Shown here piece after piece: positions 1 through 8,975 of a stretch of 64,000 bases of DNA. The DNA is from Thermospira aquatica (GTDB lineage Bacteria; Spirochaetota; Brevinematia; Brevinematales; Thermospiraceae). The translations under genes and the position numbers were made by a program. Location of the stretch: the NCBI RefSeq assembly GCF_023525255.1, contig NZ_CP073355.1:1116001-1180000 (forward strand). The letters run 5' to 3'. Within the stretch, counting starts at the first letter, position 1; each line of letters opens with the position of its first letter. The notes under the pieces were generated by a model that was not told where the DNA came from, ran no database searches, and saw nothing but the letters and a program-made list of their open reading frames with translations.

Positions 1-282
1 AATCCTAGAAATCAATATTCTTTTACTTCAAAAACCGGTATTTTCCTGGAGCGGATTTTCTGTGGGGAAAAGTTATACCAGCCTGGATGGCTGGTATGAT
101 CTTTTGGTAGGAAAGTTTTCCAGAGGTTTTTTCCGGTGAACGAAGTGAAAGAATGGGTTTTTTCCTTTATCGTTGTGTACAATTGTCCTTCAAGATTTTT
201 TGTGAGATTCTTTGAGTTGCAAAAAAAGCACTTTTGTGCCATACTATATATACTATGGAAAACAATTTGACAAGGAGCGTTC
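1..282. other. Leading intergenic region with an inverted repeat
   Basis: No gene is recognised before the first CDS. A perfect 9-bp inverted repeat (ATACCAGCC, 5-nt loop, GGCTGGTAT) lies at 75-97. It has no strong T-run, so it could be an operator or the end of an upstream transcript. A weak promoter for the next gene may exist (TTGCAA at 217-222, TACTAT at 242-247, 19-bp spacer). A minus-strand frame covers most of the region but has no recognisable protein features. Confidence 0.4.
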
Positions 283-3174
283 ATGGAAAAAAAATGGATT
301 CTGTTATTTTTTCTTTTTCTTCCATTTTTTGCGTTGGCTCAAACCAAAGATGTGGAACGTTTTTTTCTGTCTGGGAGGGCTGCGTACACTGATCGAGCCT
401 ATACGATAGCTATACGGTTGTTTGATCGGGTCCTGAGTCTTGATCCTTTTGGAGAGTATGCCGATGATGCCGCTTACTATCGTGCTCTTTGTTACTATGA
501 AGATGAGCGTTATCAGCGTGCTATTCAGCTTTTTAATCAGTTTCTAAGCTTTTATCCCTATTCTCCTTATAGGGAACATGTGGCGTATCTTATCGTGGAG
601 GCTAACTATTCTCTTCGCAATTGGGATAAGGTGATTCAACAGGGGACTCTTTTTCTACGGAATTATCCAAAGGGTGAGTACATAGACGATGCCCACTACC
701 TTATGGGGTCGGTGTATCTTTTACAGGGGAAGTATGGTTCTGCCATCGAGGAGTTCCGTTCTGTGATAGGGATGACCAATTCTCCTCTCAGGGAAATGGC
801 TTTTTATCGTATTGTGCTTGCTTTGTTCTACGATGGAAACTACCGCGTGGCAAAGGAGCAGGCTCAGCGTTTTCTCGCAAGTTATCCCCGTTCTCCACTT
901 TTCCCTCAAACGCAGATGGTTCTTGCCAAGTGTGCCTTTGCAGAAAAAAGATACCCAGAAGCGAAAAGCATTATTCTCCAGTTGCTTTCCAATGCGCCTC
1001 CAACTATTGTTGCTGAAGGTATCTACTACCGGGCAATGATAGATATCGAGATGCAAAACTATTCTATGGCAATCAACTATCTTGAAACCCTGGTGAAATA
1101 TGAACGTTTTGGTTCTACGCCGAATGACTATCGCGAGGATGGCCTCTACAAGCTGGCGCTTCTCTACAAGATGCAAAAAAGATACGATGAAGCAAAAAAA
1201 GTCCTTGAGCAACTCTTTAAGCTTACCAGAAATAAGGAAATGCAATTAAAAGCCTCTTTAGAGCTTGCTTCACTGGCTGTTCTTTTATCGGATTATGAGT
1301 ATGCAAAAAATGCGTACATCCGCCTTTCGAGTCTGGATTCAGCGTATCTTCCCCTCTCTAAACAAAAGTTGGGAGAGCTTGCTTTTCTTCTCGGGAAGTT
1401 TTCCGAAGCGGAGAGCTATTTTTCTGAAATAGTTGAAAACTATGGTGACACCCCTCAATTTCCTGATGCACTCTACTGGAGGGCTCGTTCACGTATTGAA
1501 CAGGAAAGATATGAAGAGGCGGTACGTGATCTGGACCAATTTCGCAAACTTTTCCCCACAGCCAGTCGAATAGAAGAAACAATTATGTATACGGGGAATA
1601 GCTATGCCTCTATGAAAAAATGGGACGATGCGTTATACAATTACAACTATCTGTTGCGCAACTATCCCAACAGCCGTTTTGCTGATAGTGCCTACCTTGC
1701 TATAGCATGGGTGTATCTTCAGAGGGGGCTTTTTCCCCGAGCAGAGGAAACGTATCTTCGTATGGCAAACTCCTATCCCAATAGCCCGAGAGCGGCTCTC
1801 GCGCTGTATAGTCTTGCCTCTCTGTATTATAACCAGCGGCGGTATGGAGAAGCGCTTACCAACTTTGAACAGGTATATCGCAGGTATCGTACCTCATCGT
1901 ATGCTGGAGAATCCCTCATTAAGGCGGGATGGGTTTACCTCCGGCAGGAACGTTTTAGAGATTTGATCCGATTCTATGAGGGGGCGGATACTGCTTACCT
2001 TTCTCAAGAACAAAAAGCTGCCTTTTACAATCTTTTGGGATGGGCGTATTTTCGTGAAAGTCTCTACGAAGAGGCTATTAAGAATTATGAACGTTCGTCC
2101 ACCACGACAACCAACCTCACGACGGCTTTAGAAAACCAGCTTTACATCGCCAAGGCTTACTACAACATGGAAAAGTACGATGCGGCTATAAAGACGTATG
2201 AAACCTATATCCAGCAAGCGATGCAAGCGAATATCACTCAAGAGGTACCGGTAGCCTATGCGGAGATGGCGTGGTGTTATCTCAAAAAAGGGGAGAAAGC
2301 TACGGCGGAATCTATCTACCAACAGCTTCTTCAGGAATTTCCTTATAGCGTTGCTACCGCAGAGGCTGTTTTTCGTATGGGAGAAATTGCTTTTAGCAGT
2401 CAGAAGTATGACGAGGCTATCCAGCACTATCAGAGGCTTCTTGTGCTTCCCCCAAGCGAATATCAAGCTGCTGCTTACTACTGGTTGGGAAGGACCTACC
2501 TTCGTCTTGACAAAAAGCTTGATGCCATTCGCATGTTTGAGACGTATGTAAGCAAATATCCACGAGGAGATTATCTTCCCGACTCTCTTCTTCAGCTTGG
2601 CAATCTCTATTTCTCTCTGAATAATTATGAAAAAGCTCGAAATGCTTACAATACTTTGATAGGGCAGTTTCCCAAAACCCCTGATGCGGAGATGGCAAGG
2701 GTCCAGTTAAAAGAACTCCAGATGGTTCAGGAGGCAAAGGGAGACCCTGAGAAGCTTTACAAAATTATGGTACGTGAAAGTAAAACGAAAGAAGCCCGTT
2801 CTCTTGCTTTATCGAAACTTGCCAGGTTCTATGAGGAGAATGACAAGATAAAAGAGGCTATCCAGACCTATACCGAGATAGAGTCTGTTGGCGTTTTTCC
2901 GGATGCTGCCCGGGCAGCCCTCGAGATAGGCAACTTGCTCTCCCAACAAAAACAATACATCCAGGCGATTCAGGCGTATAGTCGTATTCTCACGAAATAT
3001 GAGGAGGAATCCCTGTATCCCGAGGCTCTCTACGGTATTGGTGCTGCCTATTTTTCCAATGAACAATGGGAGTTTGCCCGTCGCTACCTTCAGCAGGTTG
3101 TGGAGAGGTATCCTAATTCTCCTCAGTCCACCCTGGCAAAAGAGCTTTTAAACCGCTTACCCAAAAATGATTAA
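283..3174 (+). CDS. Exported TPR-repeat protein, 963 aa
   Basis: Residues 1-19 form a signal peptide (MEKKWILLFF..., cleavage near ALA/QT). From about residue 30 to the C-terminus the protein is a continuous tetratricopeptide solenoid, with recurring A-x-x-x-Y, YP-x-S and W-x-Y patterns typical of BamD/YbgF-like periplasmic TPR proteins. No catalytic domain is visible, so a scaffolding role in the periplasm or at the outer membrane is inferred. The ATG at 283 follows CAAGGAGCG at suitable spacing. The gene stands alone and converges on ahcY across a shared hairpin terminator. Such very long TPR proteins are common in spirochaetes, but the partner and exact function are unknown. Confidence 0.8.
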   Translation: MEKKWILLFFLFLPFFALAQTKDVERFFLSGRAAYTDRAYTIAIRLFDRVLSLDPFGEYADDAAYYRALCYYEDERYQRAIQLFNQFLSFYPYSPYREHVAYLIVEANYSLRNWDKVIQQGTLFLRNYPKGEYIDDAHYLMGSVYLLQGKYGSAIEEFRSVIGMTNSPLREMAFYRIVLALFYDGNYRVAKEQAQRFLASYPRSPLFPQTQMVLAKCAFAEKRYPEAKSIILQLLSNAPPTIVAEGIYYRAMIDIEMQNYSMAINYLETLVKYERFGSTPNDYREDGLYKLALLYKMQKRYDEAKKVLEQLFKLTRNKEMQLKASLELASLAVLLSDYEYAKNAYIRLSSLDSAYLPLSKQKLGELAFLLGKFSEAESYFSEIVENYGDTPQFPDALYWRARSRIEQERYEEAVRDLDQFRKLFPTASRIEETIMYTGNSYASMKKWDDALYNYNYLLRNYPNSRFADSAYLAIAWVYLQRGLFPRAEETYLRMANSYPNSPRAALALYSLASLYYNQRRYGEALTNFEQVYRRYRTSSYAGESLIKAGWVYLRQERFRDLIRFYEGADTAYLSQEQKAAFYNLLGWAYFRESLYEEAIKNYERSSTTTTNLTTALENQLYIAKAYYNMEKYDAAIKTYETYIQQAMQANITQEVPVAYAEMAWCYLKKGEKATAESIYQQLLQEFPYSVATAEAVFRMGEIAFSSQKYDEAIQHYQRLLVLPPSEYQAAAYYWLGRTYLRLDKKLDAIRMFETYVSKYPRGDYLPDSLLQLGNLYFSLNNYEKARNAYNTLIGQFPKTPDAEMARVQLKELQMVQEAKGDPEKLYKIMVRESKTKEARSLALSKLARFYEENDKIKEAIQTYTEIESVGVFPDAARAALEIGNLLSQQKQYIQAIQAYSRILTKYEEESLYPEALYGIGAAYFSNEQWEFARRYLQQVVERYPNSPQSTLAKELLNRLPKND

Positions 3175-3195
3175 TTACCTGGAAACCTTTGTTTT

Positions 3196-3228
3196 TTAAA
3201 AAAGGCTGCCAGAAGGCAGCCTTTTTTA
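3196..3228. terminator. Bidirectional terminator between the TPR gene and ahcY
   Basis: GGCTGCC (3204-3210), loop AGAA and GGCAGCC (3215-3221) form a stem with an A-run on the left and a T-run on the right, so it can act on both strands. It lies between convergent stop codons. Confidence 0.85.
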
Positions 3229-3229
3229 T

Positions 3230-4630
3230 TTAGTATCTATAATGCTCTGGTTTGTATGGTCCCTCGAGGGGAACGCCGATATAGGCAGCCTGTTTAGGAG
3301 TGAGCCTGGTAAGTTTTACTCCTATCTTTTCCAGATGGAGGCGGGCTACCTCTTCATCAAGATGCTTGGGGAGACGATAGACTTTTCTGTCGTAGTTTTG
3401 CCAGTTTTTGGCAAGGTCAATCTGGGCAAGTGTCTGATTTGAAAAGGAATTGGACATCACAAAAGAGGGATGCCCTGTTGCACACCCAAGATTGACAAGT
3501 CTTCCCTCTGCGAGCAGATAAATTACGTGTCCATCGGGGAAGATATATTTGTCGTATTGGGGTTTGATGGTGATTCGTTTGATGCCAGGATAGTTGTTCA
3601 GGGCATCTACCTGGATCTCATCATCAAAATGCCCGATGTTACATACAATGGCTTCGGATTTCATCTTTTCCATGTGTTCGATACGAATGACATCACAGTT
3701 TCCTGTTGCTGTGATGTAAATATCACCAATGCCAAGGGTATCTTCCACCGTGGTTACCTGAAAGCCTTCCATGGCCGCCTGGAGGGCGTTAATAGGATCT
3801 ATCTCGGTAACAATCACACGGGCGCCCATTCCACGAAGGGCTTGAGCACATCCCTTACCCACATCGCCGTAACCGCAGACAACAGCTACCTTGCCAGCGA
3901 TCATAACGTCGGTAGCGCGTTTGATGCCATCGATAAGAGACTCCCGACAACCATAGAGGTTATCAAACTTGGACTTGGTAACCGAATCGTTCACATTGAT
4001 GGCAGGGACAAGGAGTTCTTTTTTGGATTCCATCTGGTAGAGACGATGAACCCCCGTTGTGGTTTCCTCTGAAATACCGTGCCAGTCTTTAACCACCTCG
4101 TGCCAGAAACCCGGGCGTTCTCTTTGAACCTCTTTGAGAAGACTGAGGATAATTGCCTCTTCTCGGCTTTCTGGTTTTTTGTCGAGAAGGCTGGGGTCTT
4201 TTTCTGCATAGTATCCTTTGTGGATGAGAAGGGTAGCATCTCCTCCATCGTCCACAACCTGGTTTGGTCCTTTGCCGCCCGGGAAGCTAAGAGCCTGCAA
4301 GGTGCACCACCAGTATTCCTCGAGGGTTTCTCCTTTCCATGCAAACACGGGGATGCCGGCTTTAGCAATGGCTGCGGCGGCATGATCCTGGGTGGAAAAG
4401 ATGTTACAGCTTGCCCATCGCACATCGGCGCCAAGTTTTGCCAGGGTTTCAATGAGCACAGCTGTCTGGATGGTCATATGAAGCGATCCGGTGATACGCA
4501 CACCTTTGAGTGGTTGAGAGGGCGCATACTTTTCACGAATTGCCATCAGACCGGGCATTTCCTGCTCAGCGACTTCAATCTCCATTCTCCCCCAATCGGC
4601 AAGAGAGATGTCTTTGACTTTGTATTCCAT
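3230..4630 (-). CDS. ahcY: S-adenosylhomocysteine hydrolase (adenosylhomocysteinase)
   Basis: Cytosolic NAD-dependent enzyme that splits S-adenosylhomocysteine into homocysteine and adenosine, recycling the product of SAM-dependent methylation. The 466-aa length and end-to-end family sequence fit. The Rossmann motif GYGDVGKG is at about residue 253, and the substrate-domain segments [13 protein letters not shown] and [13 protein letters not shown] and the terminus ending KPEHYRY are all present. A longer frame reaches 4693, but the ATG at 4630 follows GGAGGATACA and begins the family's usual N-terminus ([15 protein letters not shown]). It is the last gene of an operon with metF and a SahR-like regulator. 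It starts 13 nt after the metF stop. Confidence 0.96.
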   Translation of the reverse strand: MEYKVKDISLADWGRMEIEVAEQEMPGLMAIREKYAPSQPLKGVRITGSLHMTIQTAVLIETLAKLGADVRWASCNIFSTQDHAAAAIAKAGIPVFAWKGETLEEYWWCTLQALSFPGGKGPNQVVDDGGDATLLIHKGYYAEKDPSLLDKKPESREEAIILSLLKEVQRERPGFWHEVVKDWHGISEETTTGVHRLYQMESKKELLVPAINVNDSVTKSKFDNLYGCRESLIDGIKRATDVMIAGKVAVVCGYGDVGKGCAQALRGMGARVIVTEIDPINALQAAMEGFQVTTVEDTLGIGDIYITATGNCDVIRIEHMEKMKSEAIVCNIGHFDDEIQVDALNNYPGIKRITIKPQYDKYIFPDGHVIYLLAEGRLVNLGCATGHPSFVMSNSFSNQTLAQIDLAKNWQNYDRKVYRLPKHLDEEVARLHLEKIGVKLTRLTPKQAAYIGVPLEGPYKPEHYRY

Positions 4631-4643
4631 TGTATCCTCCTTT

Positions 4644-5384
4644 TCAGGATAGTTTTTCAAAGATTTTGGGTAGGTAGCTTTGAACATCCACACGGATAGG
4701 CATAAGATACAGCGAGGCGTTGGGATCGCCGCTGATTTCCTCTATCACTGTGGCTGCCCATGCGGCATTTCCCTCAAGAGAAAGATCATAATCATCGGGG
4801 AGAGGAACACCATTTTTCTCCCTCCAGTAGATGAGGCTTTTTTCGGAAAGGATGGGTGTGACTCCCCACCATACAGAAAGTCCCTCACATGCCCGATGAT
4901 AGGTCGTGAGAAGCTTCTTGTCAAAAAACGGCTGGGTCAAAAAAGCCTTTGCTCCTGCAAGGATTTTTTTCTCCACGTATCGCATCTCTTTGGCAATATC
5001 CTGTCGATACGGGTCTATAGCCCCATACAAAACAAAATCATTCTCCCACATACGCAGACCCTCAAGCAGTTCCACGGAAGTCATCCCCTGTTGACCATCA
5101 TCCCGTTCATCTCCCTGGACGACGAGCAGGTGACGTATTCCACGGTTCTTGAGATCCGTGGCAAAATCTTCTACCCTATCGGGCAAAATATCCGAGGCTC
5201 GAATATGAACAATAACAGGATACTGCCCATTAACCCATTCAAAAGCCTCCCAGCTCCTCGTTGGCAGGCGGGTTAAATCAGGTATGTTTACATAACTAAT
5301 CTGAGGAATATGCGTTCTGGTCCAGAGGATTTCTTGTTCAAAATCTTCTCGCTTTCTTGGCACCAATTCAAGTGAGATTTCCAT
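4644..5384 (-). CDS. metF: Methylenetetrahydrofolate reductase family protein (MetF-like)
   Basis: A 246-aa TIM-barrel protein of the 5,10-methylenetetrahydrofolate reductase family, which makes 5-methyl-THF for methionine synthesis. Family signs are SLELVPRK at the N-terminus, the central [13 protein letters not shown] strand-loop, and [11 protein letters not shown] (family QPFFD motif). It is shorter than the usual MetF of about 290 aa, so some FAD-site elements may be reduced, and a MetF-like methyltransferase-associated role is possible. The ATG at 5384 follows CGGAGAAAACC and overlaps the 3' end of the upstream regulator gene by 17 nt, indicating translational coupling. Placement between a SahR-like regulator and ahcY supports a role in the methyl cycle. 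Confidence 0.85.
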   Translation of the reverse strand: MEISLELVPRKREDFEQEILWTRTHIPQISYVNIPDLTRLPTRSWEAFEWVNGQYPVIVHIRASDILPDRVEDFATDLKNRGIRHLLVVQGDERDDGQQGMTSVELLEGLRMWENDFVLYGAIDPYRQDIAKEMRYVEKKILAGAKAFLTQPFFDKKLLTTYHRACEGLSVWWGVTPILSEKSLIYWREKNGVPLPDDYDLSLEGNAAWAATVIEEISGDPNASLYLMPIRVDVQSYLPKIFEKLS

Positions 5385-6309
5385 GGTTTTCTCCGTTTTT
5401 CATCCAGAGCATAAACACCTCCAGTGTATGTTTTTTGAGAGGGAGTGTTTGGTATTTTACCTCAGAGAAACCCTGAGCCTTGAGAAGGTTTGTAAGTTCT
5501 AAGGGGTCAATCCCGAGCCAGTGATCGTGGTAAACCTCCTTAAGCATCTTTTCCTCGTGAGGGAGAAAATCGACGACCACCAGATGCCCATGAGGCTTGA
5601 GAACCCTTGCCATTTCCTGTGCCCAGCGCTGGAGAGTGGGAAGATGATGAAGGGTAAGATTGGCTGTGGCGAGGTCGATTTCACCATCTCTGAGAGGCAG
5701 GTCCTCGATATCGCCATAACGAAATTCCACCCGGGGCTCCTCTATAAATCGTTGCCTGGCGAGTGCCATCATCTGGGTTGAGTTATCGATGCCAATTACC
5801 CAATCTGCGTAATGAAGAAGAGTTGACAGGCTGTCTCCAGCCCCACATCCCAGATCAGCACACCGTTGAAAATGTCCCATATCCTGGAGTACCATATCCA
5901 GAGGATCCATCTCTCCTAAAAGCTCAAGTCGAAGACGTTGCCAGCGAAAAGCCACATCATCAAAAAATTGCTGGGTTGCCGTCTTTTTTTGTTCTTCCCA
6001 CAGGCGAGCAGACATGGCATCCTCTTCGTATACAGGATCGCTGAGCATTTCGAGAGTGAGCTTGAGCCACGTATTGTCCTGCCACACCTCTCCGAGTCGA
6101 TAATAGGCCCATAATCCCTGACGTCGTACCTTTACCAGATTTGCTTCGTTTAATATGCCAAGGTGACGGGAAATTCTCGATTGTCCTACACGAAGAATAT
6201 GAACAAGATCATTGACACTCCATTCGTGGAGGGTGAGTATCTTGACAATTCGCAACCTGGTCTCATCTGCAAGTATGCGTAGCCACTGACGATCGAGTGC
6301 CTGTTTCAT
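5368..6309 (-). CDS. SahR-like regulator: ArsR helix-turn-helix fused to a SAM-dependent methyltransferase domain
   Basis: 313 aa. Residues 10-80 are an ArsR-type winged helix (LADETRLRIVKIL; recognition helix around VGQSRISRHLGIL). Residues about 120-260 are a class I methyltransferase fold (ADLGCGAGDS at 151-160, VIGID at 171-175, LTLHHL). This architecture matches SahR, described in Proteobacteria as sensing S-adenosylhomocysteine and repressing methionine-cycle genes. Here it leads an operon with metF and ahcY, exactly that regulon. The frame continues upstream to 6567, but the ATG at 6309 starts the conserved HTH and sits just below a strong promoter and dyad. No good Shine-Dalgarno is visible. 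Sensing of SAH is inferred, and a true methyltransferase activity is the alternative. Confidence 0.85.
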   Translation of the reverse strand: MKQALDRQWLRILADETRLRIVKILTLHEWSVNDLVHILRVGQSRISRHLGILNEANLVKVRRQGLWAYYRLGEVWQDNTWLKLTLEMLSDPVYEEDAMSARLWEEQKKTATQQFFDDVAFRWQRLRLELLGEMDPLDMVLQDMGHFQRCADLGCGAGDSLSTLLHYADWVIGIDNSTQMMALARQRFIEEPRVEFRYGDIEDLPLRDGEIDLATANLTLHHLPTLQRWAQEMARVLKPHGHLVVVDFLPHEEKMLKEVYHDHWLGIDPLELTNLLKAQGFSEVKYQTLPLKKHTLEVFMLWMKNGENHGNLT

Positions 6310-6310
6310 T

Positions 6311-6338
6311 ATATCAATATATCCAGATATAGTGATAT
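6311..6338 (-). promoter_or_regulatory. Probable operator of the SahR-like regulator
   Basis: A 28-bp imperfect palindrome with 12 of 14 positions matching between arms. The outer ends are ATATCA (6311-6316) and TGATAT (6333-6338). It lies just downstream of the -10 box and covers the expected start of transcription, the right place for autorepression by an ArsR-family protein. Confidence 0.65.
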
Positions 6339-6341
6339 TAC

Positions 6342-6370
6342 AGTATACCATACCGAGAAAAAATTTGCAA
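6342..6370 (-). promoter_or_regulatory. Sigma-70-type promoter of the sahR-like/metF/ahcY operon
   Basis: On the minus strand TTGCAA (6365-6370) and TATACT (6342-6347) are separated by 17 bp. The start of transcription would fall inside the adjacent palindrome, about 26 nt before the ATG. Confidence 0.7.
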
Positions 6371-6496
6371 GTTTTTGAAAGAATTCTGCAAAAAAGGAAG
6401 GTTATTGGGAAAGGCTTTTTGAATTCAGGAAAACACAACAAAACGTTTGTGGGAGGAATCAAGAGCATCCCTGTGTGAAAGATGTTTTCCATGCTT

Positions 6497-7768
6497 GGCA
6501 GTGTATACTTAATTGTGTCTGGTAGGAAAAAGATAACCTCCTGTGATAATATAAATAAAACTATCACAGGAGGCCAGATATGATTGAGACGAAGAATATT
6601 TTAGAGCTATTCAAACCAATTGTCAAGGAAGTATTAGAGAGTATGTTAAAAGAGGAAAGAGAGATTTACCTGGAAAACAATCCTCCCACAAAAGGCAATG
6701 GCTTTTACGAAAGGGATTTAAAGACAGCTTTTGGCGAGCTTACAGCCATACGTGTTCCAAGAACAAGGGATAATGGATTTAAATGTGCCCTTCTTCCCTA
6801 TCGCAAACGTATCACAGAAGACTTAGATGCATTAATCAGGGCTATGTTGATATCAGGAATGTCAACAAGGAAGATAGCAGAAGTTTTAAAAGAGCTTTAT
6901 GAAATAAAGATTTCTTATGCTAACATCTCAAGGATAAGCCAGGTAGGCATAGAAGAGATTCAGAAGTGGCGTAGTCGCCCTCTCATGGAAGAATATGCCG
7001 TGGTATTTCTGGATGCTATGGTGTTTCCTATCAAGAGAGATAGGGTAGAAAATGAATCAATATATGTAGCTATAGGCATTACACCTGAGGGAAGACGGGA
7101 GATTTTAGGATACTACCTGCCAGGAGGCATGGAAAGTGCTTATAACTGGCGGGAAATTTTGCTAGATATAAGAGAAAGAGGTGTCAAACAGATTCATTTT
7201 ATTGTCTCTGATGGCTTAAGTGGTATGAAAAACGTCATAACAGAGATATATCCCCACGCAAAGTATCAGCCCTGTGTAGTCCATGTCATGAGAAACATAC
7301 TGGCTAAAGTGAGAGTTCAACACAGAAATATCATTGCCACTGAAATAAAAGAGGTATTTCATGCCAAAGACAAACAGGAGGCAGAACAATTGTTTATGAA
7401 ATTTACACAAAATGGAAAAATATCTATCCCAACTTAATGAATAACCTCTTGACAATAAGAGAGAATATATTCACTTACATGGAATTACCTGAAGGAATAC
7501 GAAGCATGGTGTATACAAACAATGCCCTGGAAAGACTCTTTAAAGAACTTAAAAGGAGATTAAAAACAATGGAAATGTGTCAAAGCGAGGCTTCAGTTGA
7601 GAAATATCTTTACCTGTTATTAAGATACCAAAATGAGAAGTTCTTAAAAAGAAAGTTAAAAAATTGGGAGTATTACTTTCAACTCTATCGTGAGCAACAC
7701 TCATACACCAAAGAAAATATTCACAGCGAGGTTATCCTATGACTAGACACAATTTTCTTGACACAATG
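6497..7768 (+). mobile_element. IS256-family insertion sequence, copy 1 (inactivated)
   Basis: Element of about 1,272 bp with an 8-bp target duplication CCATGCTT on each side (6489-6496 and 7769-7776). The ends are imperfect inverted repeats sharing the core AATTGTGTCT. A short dyad (CCTCCTGTGATA ... TATCACAGGAGG, about 6537-6573) precedes the transposase. A second copy is at 62112-63358. The element landed between the sahR-like promoter and the LacI gene and leaves both promoters intact. Confidence 0.9.
6580..7742 (+). pseudogene. IS256/Mutator-family transposase, frameshifted
   Basis: DDE transposase of the Mutator/IS256 family, about 387 aa when repaired. The catalytic Asp residues are in VVFLDAMVFP and FIVSDGLSGM and the Glu in NALERLFKELKRR. 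The reading frame breaks near 7410: an A-run in TTTACACAAAATGG is one A shorter than in copy 2, giving an early stop at 7437 and a detached C-terminal frame (7437-7742). The other copy is intact at this site, so this is a mutation and not programmed frameshifting. Transposition would need a functional copy elsewhere. Confidence 0.9.
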
Positions 7769-7816
7769 CCATGCTTTTTTCAAAACCCAAAAATAATAAA
7801 ATAGCGAAAAAAGCTA

Positions 7817-7845
7817 TTGACACAATGGCTATTGTACTCTATAAT
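7817..7845 (+). promoter_or_regulatory. Consensus promoter with operator-like dyads for the LacI-family gene
   Basis: TTGACA (7817-7822) and TATAAT (7840-7845) are 17 bp apart, a perfect sigma-70 consensus. A dyad ACAAT-GGCT-ATTGT (7822-7835) lies in the spacer, and a second (AATAGC ... GCTATT, 7800-7818) overlaps the -35 box. Both are well placed for autorepression by the LacI-type product. Confidence 0.8.
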
Positions 7846-7877
7846 AAAGAAAGACGAGAAATAGATAAGGAGTTCTC

Positions 7878-8894
7878 ATGGCACAGACTCACAAAAAGGT
7901 TACCATTTATGACGTTGCCAGGCTTGCCGGTGTAACGGCAGCTACTGTGTCTCGTGTTATCAACGGCAAAGCGAATGTTGCCCATGAGACAAGAGAAAGG
8001 GTGCTCAAGGCTATTGAGGAGCTTAACTATTATCCCTCCCCCCTTGCCTCCGGGCTTCATTCTCATCAATCCAATCAGATAGGGGTTCTCGTGCCGTTTT
8101 TCTTTGGTGAATTTTTTTACAAGGTACTTTCCCATATTTCTCAGGTGATACCTTTCCCTTATGAGTTGGTGCTTTATGACGCAGCTACCCCGGAGATCAA
8201 GACCCACACTCTTCAGAAGATTTTCGGTGAGAAAAAACTGAACGGTCTCATTGTGATTTCTCTTCCCCTTCTCAAAGAAGAAGCTTTTCTTGCCATGCAG
8301 TCAGGGCTCCCCCTTGTGCTCCTTGATAATGTACACCCCTCGTTTCCCTCTGTTTACTTTGATAATGTGATGGGGATGTTTCATGCCACCCAGCATCTTA
8401 TCAAACTGGGACATAGGCGGATTGCTCTTATCAATGGTGCCCATGAAGATCCCTTTCATCTTGAGGTAGCAAAACATCGGCACGAGGGATATCGACTTGC
8501 CTTTGATATGGCAAGGATACCCTTTGATCCGGGGATTATGTTTGTCAATGACTGGTCGAGAGCTGGCGCAAGATTTATTGCTCACAAGATTCTCAAGATG
8601 AAAAACCGACCCACGGCTATTATGTGCACCAGTGATCTCCAGGCGATTGGTGTTCTGGAAGCGTGTAAGGAAGCGGGTGTGGCTGTGCCGGAGGAGATCT
8701 CAGTCATGGGATATGATGATATGGATTTTGCCGACTTTTTTGGTCTTACGACAGTGCAACAGTCTTTTCAAACGATTGCTAAAATAGCCCTTGATATGCT
8801 TATGGAGCGGATAAATCAACCCGGGAGTAAGCCTGAGAAGGTTGCGCTCATGCCTACCCTTATCGTGAGGAAAACCACACGAGAACTGGTTTAG
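7878..8894 (+). CDS. LacI/GalR-family transcriptional regulator
   Basis: 338 aa. Residues 8-55 form the LacI helix-turn-helix (VTIYDVARLAGVTAATVSRV), followed by the hinge helix (YPSPLASGL). Residues about 65-335 are a periplasmic-binding-protein-like effector domain with the usual GYDDMDFADF and TTVQQSFQTIAKIA segments. Such proteins repress sugar-utilisation genes and are released by a small ligand. The ligand cannot be read from the sequence, and no sugar transporter lies next to it. The ATG at 7878 follows AAGGAG. An IS256-family element ends about 100 bp upstream without touching the promoter. Confidence 0.93.
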   Translation: MAQTHKKVTIYDVARLAGVTAATVSRVINGKANVAHETRERVLKAIEELNYYPSPLASGLHSHQSNQIGVLVPFFFGEFFYKVLSHISQVIPFPYELVLYDAATPEIKTHTLQKIFGEKKLNGLIVISLPLLKEEAFLAMQSGLPLVLLDNVHPSFPSVYFDNVMGMFHATQHLIKLGHRRIALINGAHEDPFHLEVAKHRHEGYRLAFDMARIPFDPGIMFVNDWSRAGARFIAHKILKMKNRPTAIMCTSDLQAIGVLEACKEAGVAVPEEISVMGYDDMDFADFFGLTTVQQSFQTIAKIALDMLMERINQPGSKPEKVALMPTLIVRKTTRELV

Positions 8895-8975
8895 TCATTT
8901 GCCGAGCTTTCTTTCTTGATATTTTCTCTTTTTTTCCGATATTTTTTTTGTTAGGCAAGAAAAAGGAGTATTTCC

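Noticed and set aside
12-284. Minus-strand 90-codon frame over the leading region
   Set aside because: No family-like sequence and no ribosome site; it overlaps the promoter and start of the TPR gene.
7405-7440. Programmed frameshifting in the IS256 transposase A-run
   Set aside because: The second copy is in one frame at this site with one more A, so a deletion is the simpler explanation.
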